NCBI GenBank assembly: GCA_028583605.1
Contig: CM053337.1
Location: 25,778,162-25,842,161 of the forward strand
DNA: 64,000 bases
Direction of reading: 5' to 3'
From: Dastarcus helophoroides
Taxonomy: Eukaryota > Arthropoda > Insecta > Coleoptera > Bothrideridae
Shown: one piece after another, positions 55,380 to 64,000 of the stretch
How the letters are laid out: every line of letters starts with the position of its first letter
Position numbering within the stretch: the stretch's first letter is position 1
Notes under the pieces: generated by a model
Told to the model about the DNA's origin: nothing
The model's database searches: none
What the model saw: only the letters and a program-made list of their open reading frames with translations
Made by a program: the position numbers and the translations under genes

Positions 55380-56165
55380 TATTTTAAAATGTAGTCATTC
55401 AAATCTCCAGGATAGCAGAAATTAATTTCCATTTCAGCCTTCATATCTTTTCTATATATGACGCGTTCATCCATTAGGATTATGTTCGGTCTATGACATC
55501 TTTCCGCATTTAATAAATTGAGCGAAAACTTTGCGAAAAATTACAAGTTTACTGCATTTGCTGGAAAATAGAATTGTTACGCTAAAACCTATTTAATGTT
55601 ACTATGCCATTTTTCATTAATGTGTCAGTTTTTCATTTCCATTGTAGGAAAAAGCGTTATTACGTTAACAGCCATTAGTGGAACATTTTTAATTAAGCAA
55701 AATTGACGTTATTCTTCAATACAGTTTTAATATTCATTTTCCCGTCGCTGTACCTGAAATTCGTTGGAGGCCTTATGCACGTTTTATGAAATTGCTGAAG
55801 AGGCTTCAGAATTAAAGCCATTTTTAGGCATTATAAATAACTTGAATTCGCGGTAACGGTCTATTTTATCGACCGTTGTCATCTTATGGGCTTTTAAGGT
55901 GTTGTTAAAATTTGGAACGAGATTTTTATTAACAGGCAAGACGGATCCCACTGCTGTATTATAAATAAATTTGGTTTACGATTGGGTAGGTAACGAAGGC
56001 CGAGGGGATAAGTTCCTCTGCTATATTGCTATTCTAACAAATGGTTAATATGTTAACGTTATTGCCCGTAGTAAGCTTGCAGGGAGTTAATTTCGGTGGT
56101 GTTGGCATCATTAATCCCTAATGGGGCGCGGTTGATGTATGATCAGTCTTTGCCCTTCCTGTTCG
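55380..56165. promoter_or_regulatory. candidate otp intronic regulatory block
   Basis: Unique sequence with more balanced composition between AT-rich repeats and a solo LTR. It includes possible homeodomain sites (ATTAATCCCTAATGG, TTTAATTAAG, GGCCTTATGCACGTTTTATG) and CG-containing stretches such as GAATTCGCGGTAACGG. No frame or repeat is recognised. The regulatory role is inference from composition and position. Confidence 0.35.
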
Positions 56166-56322
56166 CTGCTCGCTGCAACGGCACTGTACACTGGGAAAAC
56201 AGAGGGTTACATAATGAACGTCGTCCTATATCGAAACTTAAACTTCAATTCTTTCCAATTTTTCTTAGAAGTTATAAACGATTAATCGATATTTTTAACT
56301 GTTACTTTATGGAATTCTGTAT

Positions 56323-56651
56323 TGTAACAAAATTTAATTATAAAATTAATTTAGCAAGTTTCTAGAAAATTTGATAAGGAGAAGCGGCCGCGATAATGAA
56401 TCAAACGGCAGATAAGCGTTCCAGAAATTTCGACAAACGATAAGGCTTATCTACTTATTCCTTCTAGAACCTAAAGCGAGACCTATATAAGGCGGTCGTT
56501 TTTCCCTCAGTAAGTAAGTCAGAAGTCAATGAATAAGTTAGTTAATTAAACAGTGTTAGTGAATTACGATTATAGTGTTCCTAGTTTAGTTAGGAAATAA
56601 AGTGGTTACAATTCGCCAATTGTTAATCATTGGAACCGATAACGCGCAACA
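56323..56651 (+). mobile_element. solo LTR, same family as 17827-18148
   Basis: A 329-bp LTR: starts TGTAACAAAATTTAATTAT, contains TATATAAGGCGGTCG (promoter) and TTTCCCTCAGTAAGTAAGT, an AATAAA-type signal within GGAAATAAAGTGG, and ends GATAACGCGCAACA. There is no internal region. Solo LTRs arise by recombination between the two LTRs of a full element. Confidence 0.75.
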
Positions 56652-57239
56652 ATATTTATCTGCTTAATAAAATTTTAAATACTGACTGGCAGACAACGCA
56701 CAGACTAAACCGATAAGTTTTGAAGCATGAAATGTTGCACAGGATCTAACGTAGAGTAAGCACTTAGAAAGGTTTTTTGACAATTTATCCCTGAAAAGCA
56801 TTAAATAGGGAATGAAAATTTGAATGAAAACTGGTCATTTTTGAAATTAGAAGTATGAAAATTGGTGTCTAGCATTCAGTTCAAAAATAAAAGCCTATGG
56901 TATCGTTTTTGGCAATTCATCCTCTTAGGGGTAGAATTTATTTAAGACTCCGAATTTGTATTCGAAAGTATGAAATATCGAATTGCAGAAGAAGATTAAT
57001 TTTAAATTTTGAACAATGTGAAATTTTTTGACGACAAATATGTGCAACTGCCACAAAGTGACTCAAAATATTTTCCGACGGTGATTAATCGTCAAATACT
57101 TGGGTTGTGTGAATCTATGAGGGGAACAGATAATATCGTCGAAATTTGTTAACCAAGTGTTGTTTACATTTGAATCATCGTCCTTTCATCGTAGACGTAA
57201 CGATCCCCTAAACAGTTTTGTATTTGTGTAGGGAAAATG
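56652..57239. other. no recognised feature
   Basis: Intronic AT-rich DNA. Nothing supportable. Confidence 0.5.
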
Positions 57240-60200
57240 CAAATTTCTCTCTAATTAAAAAAAAATAGTCAACATTTTTGAAGAAATGTTGAAACCGAAA
57301 ATTTGAAATTTCCAAAAAGGCGGGAATTTTCAAGAAAAGTTAAAAATTTGAAGGCTACATTTATAAAAGGCCAAAGTTCTCAACAACAAAAGGAATTTCA
57401 ATTTACTGGAATTTTGAAAACTGCCAAAAGCCCAAAATGATGAAATTTTGGAAAAAAACGAAATTTTTGATAAAGTTATTAACTTGAAAAGGCAAATTTT
57501 CTAAGAAAATTGGAAATTTTTAAAAAAGACAGGATTTTGAACAATAATCGAATTAAAAACAAGTCGAAATGTTGATCCAAATTTTTAAGAAAATCTTAAC
57601 ATTCTGGAAAAAGTACAAATTTTGAAAAGTTGAAATTTTATTAAAAAGTTAAAATTTTGAAAAAGTCGAAAATTTTTCTAGTTAAAAAAATGGAAAATTT
57701 TAAAAATTTCCGAATTTTTATAGACAGAAAGTTAAAACTGTCAAATATAAATACAAAATTTTAAAAAAATTATAGAACTCAAAAAAATCCACATTTTAAA
57801 AATTTTTAAAAATATTCGATATTTTAAATAAGATAAAATTTTGAAAAATTGTTAAGGATTTAAGAAATAGTCACAATTTTGAAAAAATATCGAGAACTAA
57901 AGAAAAAAGGAAAATATTAAGAGAAACTTTAAATAAAAACCAAAATTGTCGAAATCTAAATAATAAAGCCAAAATTACCAGAAAATTTGAAAAATTTGGA
58001 AAAAAATCAAATTTTGAGTAAATAAATTTTGAAATAACAGTAGAACATTTTTTAAGGGAAGTAAACTTTTAATTGCAAATTTACAAACAACCAAAATTTT
58101 GAAAAATTGTCGAAATTTCCTAAAACTCAAGGTTTTTAGAAAAGTTGCTATTAGAAAATAAAAATAAATCTAAAATGAATATAAAAATTTTTAAAAAAAT
58201 ATGGAAAAATTTGAAATTTTGCAAAATTGTTAAAAACATCGAAAAATAAGACATTTAAAAAAATTTATCGTTTTAAAAAACACAAATTTTCAAATTTTTA
58301 TTTTAAAATTTGTGAATAGTTGAAATTCTAAAATGATGACGAAATTTTCAAAAAAAATATCCAGAACTGACAAAAGTCATCATTTTGAGAAATAATTAAA
58401 ATTTAAAAATTTTCAAGAAATTTCAAATTATAAAAAAGTATAATTTTGAAAAAATCCGAAAATTTAAAAAAGTGGAATTTTTAAAACAATCAACAACAGT
58501 TAAGAAACTAGATTTTTAAAAAAGAAAGAATTTTCAAAAGTTAAAGTTGTAAAAAAAATGTATTTTTTTGAACTCCAGTGTTTTTTTATATTCCCAAAAC
58601 ATTTAAAGTGTTTATCTTATCTTCCTGTCATGTACTTTTAGAAATTTCTATATTTTCCAAAGCTAGGTACAACTCTATGCAAACTTCATCTCAAAGTTTA
58701 CAATTTTAATCTCTATTTTGTTCCCTAAAAAATTGGAATAGATACTCTCCAATTTCACATTTTCTGGATGAAACTGATTTTATTCTCTTTTCCTGCATTA
58801 CAATTTTTTTCTAAAAATTGTATGCTTTACCTCAACATTTTCAACTTTTTTTGGAAAAATATCCAAATTTCTAAAAAAAGATTCATGTCTCCAGAAAATA
58901 CTCAAAATGTCTAAAAGAAAATCCATTTTTGATACAAAAAAATATAATTTTGAGAATTTGAAAATACTAATTTCCAAAAACTTACTTTAGTAAATATCAG
59001 AATTTAAAGAAAATCGAAGTTAAAATTAAGCCTTTCAGAAAATATCGAAAATTAAAAAGAAGGCATTATTTTAAATGGGCAAATGAAAATAGTTTTAGTA
59101 TTCGAAAAATTGGAATTTTGGGAAAAAATCCCAGTTTCCAAAAATATTTTTTTACATTATTATTTTTTCTTTGAATTTTGACACAATATCTTTTCCGTAA
59201 AGAAATTGAAGGATTTACAAGAAATCTTTTCTTAGAAATTTATTAAAAATATTTTTCAAAACAAATTTACTGTTTTTGTTACCATTCCAATCTATTTTTA
59301 AAATATAAACGAATTTTGAAAGAGTCTAGATTTCAAGGAAGTCAATTTCGAGAAAAATGTCGAAATTTCAAACTAAAACGAATCCATAAATTTAAATTTG
59401 CATAATGTTCAATTTAAAAAGGCAAAATTAAAAAAAAAAGACAATTATTAAGATAATTTGCGTAATGTCGAAAAAAATAGATGATTTTTGAAAGAAAAGT
59501 CATAAAAGTAGAGTTTAAAGAATAAATTTAGGATTAAGAAAAAGACCAATTTTGAGGAAAAGCTGTTTAAAAAAAGTCAATTTTAGAAGAAAAAGTAAAA
59601 ACTTCAGGAAAAGCCGAATCCTGAGCAAATATTAAATATCGAATTTTGAGATAAAATTCGAAATTTCCAGAAAAACTTTAAGAAACCAATTAGAATTTTT
59701 ATAAAATCGGATTTTAAAAAATCTGGATTTTCGGAAAAAAGTCAAGTAAAACAAATTTAGCGGAATTTTGAAAAAAAGCTAAATTTCGAAGCTGGAGAAA
59801 AAATCCTTTTTCCAGACAACCTCAAATTTGAAGAAGAAAAGTCGAATTTTAGGTATAAAATTTAAATGGAATAAAAAATTTTAGAAAAAAAAATAGTTGA
59901 AATTCCGAGAAAAAGACCTATTTCGAGGAAAAACATGCCCTAACAAACAAATTGAAATTTCACAGAAAATTTTGAGATCAAAATCAAAACTTCCAGAAAA
60001 ACTTTAAGAAACCAATTAGAATTTTTATAAGATCGGATTTTAAAAAATCGGGATTTTCGGAAAAACTGAAGTAAAACAAATTAAGCGGAATTTTGAAACA
60101 AAGCAAAATTTCGAAGTTGGAGAATATCTTATATTTTCCAGAGAGCTTCAAGTTTGAAGAAAAAAAGTCGAATTTTACGTATGAAATCCAAATGGAGAAA

Positions 60201-62040
60201 ACAAGTTTAGAAAAAGAAATAGTTGAAATTCCGAGAAAAAGACCCATTTCGAGGAAAAAAATGCCCTTTCAAAAAAATTGAAATTTCACAGAGAATTTTG
60301 AGATAAAAATCGAAATTTCCAGGAAAACTTTAAGAAACCAATTAGACTTTTTATAAAATCGGATTAACAAAAATCGAAATTTTCGGAAAAATGTCAAGTT
60401 AAAGAAATTTAACGGAATTTTCAAAAAAAGCAAATTTTGAAGCTGGAGAAAAAATCTTAAGTTTTCCAGAGAACTTCAAATTTAAAGAAAAACAGTCAAA
60501 TTTTGCGTATAAAATCCAAAACGAGTTGAGAAAAAAGTAGTTGAATTGTTGAGGAAAAGACCTATTTCGAGAAAAAACATGCCCTAGCAAAAAAATTGAA
60601 ATTTCATACATAAAGGCAAATTCTGAGAATGATCGTCGTATGAACATTTTGAGAAGTGAACGAATTTCGAGAATAAATTGAGATCTCCAGAAACGGATTT
60701 TGGGATAAAGTTGAAGTTTCAAAAGAATTTCTAGGAAAAAAAATCGAATTTTCGAAATCAAAAGAAAGATCGAAATTTTGAGGATATCATCAAAATTTTT
60801 AAATGAAAAAAACAACCGAAAATACCCACTATTAAAATTTTTTTTTAAATTTCGAAAGAAGATCGAATTTTAAGAAAAAGTCCTAAATATAAGAAAAGAG
60901 TCAGTTTCCTGATTGAATATAGTTATTCTCTTTTGACTGCTTGAATCCGAAGAAGAAAGCGCCCTTTCCTGCCACATCGTAGTGTCAGAAAATGTCCAAT
61001 AGTGAGATAAACGTCTAAATTTTGATAAATAATTTACAATTTCTAGAAAGTGAAATTTAAAAAAGCAGTTGAAATTTCCAAAAAAAAAGTTCTCTCAAAG
61101 TTTGACTATATTTAAACAAAATTTTCAATAATTAATATTTTTCATAAATATTTTTCTCAAAATCTCTATTTTTCTATTAAAACTTTGAGGAAAAATTTAA
61201 GCAAATCGATATTTATACTCACAATAAAAAAAGTCCAAATTTTCACTCGAATTTTGAGAAACAGCGAATTACCGGAGAAACGAAAAATTTTGAGATAAAA
61301 AATAGTGTCGGAATTGGAGAAAAGTGAAATTTTAGGAACAAATCAAGTTTCAAAAGTGGAACGCTAATTTTGTGACGAAGAACTCACCTTGAGGAAAATG
61401 ACGAAATTTTTAGAAAATGACAAAATTTCAAGGAATGGACCAATTTTAAACAAGAAATTGATATTTCTGAAAAGAATTTTCTTCAGTCGAATATGAATTT
61501 TTGGTAAGTTGTACGTCGGGGGAGGGCAAATGCCCCACTCTGCCCTATTCCAACTACTCCTATGTTTCAGAGTTGACTATTTCGACTTTAAATTTAAACT
61601 TTCGACTTCGTTTCTGAAATTCTTAAAAAAACGTTTTCCAAATTTAAAGTTTAAATTTGAACTCTTCAGATTAATATTCCAAATTTCAATGATTAATCGA
61701 AATTTAGCTGAATCTAGTGGGGACAGATTTTGAGAATAAAGTCAAAATGTTAAGAAAAATTGAGCCAAAGTCAAAATTTTGTAGTAAAAATTCTAATTTT
61801 CAGAAAAAAACAAATTATTGGAATGAAAATTGAAATTTACAGAATAACCTTAGAAAGTTAAAAATGCATAAAAAATTTCTGAGAAAAAGAATCAAAATCT
61901 GGAGAAAAGTAATTTTTCTTTTAATTTCGGTTACTTAAAAAGTGTCATTTTGGGAAAAAACTTCACATTGAACTTTTTCTTTTTAATTTTGATGTTTTGT
62001 GAAATTTAATTCTTTTTTCAAATTATAATTTGAAAAAGGC
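57240..62040 (+). repeat. degenerate AT-rich repeat, purine-rich on + strand
   Basis: The largest block of the irregular repeat. Within it, 59610-59960, 59970-60265 and 60270-60610 are three consecutive diverged units of about 300-340 bp that share AAACTTTAAGAAACCAATTAGA, AAAATCGGATT, GAAGCTGGAGAA and GACCTATTTCGAGGAAAAA. Long open frames here (60399-60815) follow from composition. At 61512-61560 a GC-rich phrase (TCGGGGGAGGGCAAATGCCC) resembles hAT subterminal DNA, but no paired end was found. Confidence 0.7.
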
Positions 62041-62299
62041 TGCAGAGTTTATTACATGTAAAATAATCGTTATTCAAAAAGGTCTAAGGACACCACTGTT
62101 TTAGAGCTGATTATAAGAAAATATTGAAAAGGGCAAGAAATCTGGCTTATTGCTAATATTTTGACAAGAAATCTTGCTCTTGCTAAAAGAACTTTTTGTC
62201 TTGTCTTGTTATTGCTTACAAAGTCCTTGTCTTGCTCTAGCTGCTATTTCAGCTGTTTTAGTATTTCTTTTTCTTGCAATATTGCAATCAGTCGTGTAG

Positions 62300-62640
62300 T
62301 TTTACTCAATCAAATGCCTGTTGTATGTCAACAAAGCACATAAGGGCTGGCGCATTAAACTCGATTGTCTTTTCGACTACTTGACGGATAATAAATATGG
62401 CATCATTGGTGAATCTATTCTGGCAAAATTCTTGTTCGTTAATGATTAAATGTAGTTCGCTTTTTTCTAGTATTACTTTGTTTAGTAATTTTTGCGTCGT
62501 GTTCAGTGACGTAATCCATCTGTAGTTTTCAGGCTTATTTTTATCCCCTTTTTTTAAATATAGGGACAGTAACGCTAGTTTTCCCGTTTACAGGTGCTTT
62601 TCCCTTTTCAAGTATTATGTTAAAACACTTTGATTTTTAA
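62300..62640 (-). pseudogene. LINE reverse transcriptase fragment (fingers/palm)
   Basis: The minus strand reads ILEKGKAPVNGKTSVTVPIF, KKGDKNKPENYRWITSLNTT, NEQEFCQNRFTNDAIFIIRQ and CFVDIQQAFD followed by a stop. These are RT blocks 1-3, including the first catalytic Asp in F-V-D. One frame is largely open for about 110 codons. It may be the upstream part of the same family as 6236-7085. Isolated, no other LINE part adjacent. Confidence 0.78.
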
Positions 62641-63089
62641 CAACAAAAAAAAGTGTGACAAATCCGATTTAGACAAAAAAAAAATTTAAATTTGAAAAAC
62701 ATGTTTCTCAAAATTTCTACTTTTGTTTTAAGAAAAAAGTTTATATTTTCAAAGAATATTTTCCTGGAAATCTCCGCAATTTTATTAGGAAGTCTTGATT
62801 TTTGAAAAAAGTCAACTTTTCAAAAAAACCAAACCTTAGAAATTAGTCCAGTTTTGCGAAAAAAGTTCAACAAATTTGTGAAATAAATGGAAAACAAAAA
62901 TATCGCAAATTTCAACAATATATTCCTTGCTATTTTCATTTAAATTAAAATAAATAATTAAAATATCTATTAAGAAGTTGAATTTTTAATGAATATTTTC
63001 TATGAAATAACAGAAAATGTCGAAATTCAAATAAATAGTACACGATATACTTCTTCCGGGATTGGACCGTGTCAAAGAACTACTAAAAG

Positions 63090-63134
63090 TGTTCGACGTT
63101 TCGCTCATCATCATAGGTGGCTTCTTCAGGAGCA
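63090..63134 (-). ncRNA. hammerhead ribozyme-like motif, family B copy 2
   Basis: Minus strand: UGCUC, CUGAAGA, an extra A, weak stem II (GC...GC closing pairs, CACC/GAUG partly paired), GAAA, C, GUC, GAACA (4 of 5 pairs with UGCUC). More decayed than the copies at 35589-35852. Confidence 0.42.
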
Positions 63135-63220
63135 AAGAAAAGAAACAATAAATAAAAAGGAAATAAAAGGGAATACGCAAAAATAAAAGAATGAAAAGGC
63201 CAATTTCAAAACATCAGATC

Positions 63221-63348
63221 ACGGTAACTCAGTATGTCCACCATACTAGAGGCGAAACTCCTGAATTGAAAATTGGTACAAAGGATTATAAAGTTTAGAC
63301 AGAAGAGTACGGTAACTCAGTATGTCCACCAAACCAGAGGCGAAACTC
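63221..63348 (+). repeat. two direct 40-bp repeats, 88-bp period
   Basis: ACGGTAACTCAGTATGTCCA and the following 20 bp (63221-63260) recur at 63309-63348 with three changes. They lie in the loop of foldback B copy 2. Only two units are present, so this is not an array. Confidence 0.8.
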
Positions 63349-63699
63349 TTCTGAGGGGAAAGAAAGAAAGGAAAACTTTATATACCATTCTTCTGCGAGA
63401 TCACTCCCGAAGATTTCTGATGGTTGGTTTCCAGAGGAAGGAAAGCATGTAACAGTCGTCTATGTTGATGTTTTTGGTGAATTTTTGGATTTCAATGACC
63501 TTTTCATTCTTTCATTTTTGCATATTCCCCTTTTTTTTCCTTTTTATTTATTGTTTCTTTTCTTTGTTCCTGAAGAAGTCCCCTACATGGTGGATACAAC
63601 GTTGAACACTTTTAGTAGTTCTTTGACACGGTGCAATCCCGAAAGAAGTATATCCTGTACTGACTCTGGCCGTGGAAGCCTTCGTTATCATATTCAAAC

Positions 63700-64000
63700 A
63701 AATAGTCCAAGTCGTGAAAAAAATCGAATATGCAAAAAAAGTTGTGAAAATATTAAAACTTCAAAAAAATAGGCCAATAATCAAAAACACTTTTCTAGAA
63801 ATGTTTACTTTTTTATATGAAATATTGAATAGATTTCTTGCAACTTTGACTTCTTTTAATGAAAATTTTAACGTTAAGTGTCGAAATTTGTATAAGAAAG
63901 TCGAAATTGCAAGAAATATTTTTTTTGGCTATTTACAAAAAGTCTTTCAGAAAGTGTGGAATCTTTGAAAAAAAATCTTGATTTCGAAATGAGTCCAGTC
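63700..64000 (+). repeat. degenerate AT-rich repeat to right edge
   Basis: GTCGAAATTGCAAGAAATAT-type blocks continue to the window end, still inside the inferred otp intron 2. No gene. Confidence 0.6.

Larger units (their letters stand above)
63030..63700. repeat. foldback family B, second copy with interrupted loop
   Basis: Inverted arms like those at 35507-35934: left 63039-63212 (minus unit) and right 63488-63692 (plus unit). Instead of a 31-bp spacer, about 275 bp separates the arms and contains a direct repeat (63221-63348). The left arm keeps a near-complete hammerhead-like motif. The right arm motif (63565-63610) has lost GAAA and the GUC triplet. Confidence 0.82.

Noticed and set aside
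63221..63348. Direct repeats as a CRISPR-like array
   Set aside because: Only two units, eukaryotic context, inside a foldback loop.
29363..64000. Next otp exon (rest of helix 3, VWFQNRR)
   Set aside because: I looked on the + strand for an acceptor followed by codons for VWFQNRRAKW and found none, so I do not claim a third exon in the window.
1..64000. tRNA or rRNA genes
   Set aside because: No cloverleaf with A/B boxes or rRNA core segment was recognised on either strand by eye.

Overview
The window looks like AT-rich, transposon-laden genomic DNA from an insect. The evidence is one exon of the homeobox gene orthopedia (otp) with the insect form of the homeodomain, mariner-type transposons including two DD41D elements, and several arthropod-type LINE families. 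There are no bacterial operons, tRNAs or CRISPR arrays. The species cannot be named from the sequence.

Host gene: otp on the + strand. Exon 2 (29073-29362) is secure. It has a polypyrimidine tract and AG acceptor, most of a paired-class homeodomain, and a GTAAGT donor at the usual position after homeodomain residue 46. A GC-richer unique block near 8.2-8.65 kb contains a short reading frame that begins at an ATG, follows an in-frame stop, and ends at a GTAAGT donor. Its splice phase matches exon 2 exactly, so I propose it as coding exon 1. Intron 1 would be about 20.6 kb. No exon encoding the rest of the homeodomain is visible, so intron 2 runs past the right edge (more than 34.6 kb). Unique, GC-richer blocks at about 39.0-39.5 kb and 55.4-56.2 kb are candidate otp regulatory elements.

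Transposons, left to right: the 5' part of a mariner (1-468); LINE fragments of at least four families (3.1-7.1, 10.2-15.2, 18.6-19.0, 39.8-40.9, 48.6-50.5 and 62.3-62.6 kb), one with a nested LINE and one with a nested retroposed foldback; solo LTRs (17.4-18.15 and 56.3-56.65 kb); deleted mariners; a 2.9 kb hAT-like element (21.05-23.94 kb) with no transposase; two nearly complete DD41D mariner-type elements with 400-470 bp terminal inverted repeats (25.18-27.39 and 32.29-34.42 kb), each inactivated by one visible lesion; and a piggyBac-like MITE (48.2-48.44 kb). Much of the rest is a degenerate, strand-asymmetric AT-rich repeat (about 22-23.6, 34.4-37.8, 42.5-43.4, 51-55.4 and 57.2-62 kb).

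Most unusual signal: small elements carrying hammerhead-ribozyme architecture. At 41203-41266 there is a complete type I hammerhead: the CUGANGA core, a perfect 5-bp stem II, GAAA, a minimal stem III, a GUC cleavage triplet, and a two-part stem I with an internal loop. Four other unrelated foldback or dispersed repeat families carry the same layout (CUGANGA-like, stem II hairpin, GAAA, very short stem III, cleavage triplet, complementary stem I), although each has one extra base before stem II. Two insertions of these families have 10- and 13-bp target-site duplications, one with an oligo-A end, which points to retroposition. Hammerheads with tiny stem III are known from Penelope-like elements and retrozymes. 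No Penelope-type reverse transcriptase is visible here, so these may be non-autonomous ribozyme retroposons.
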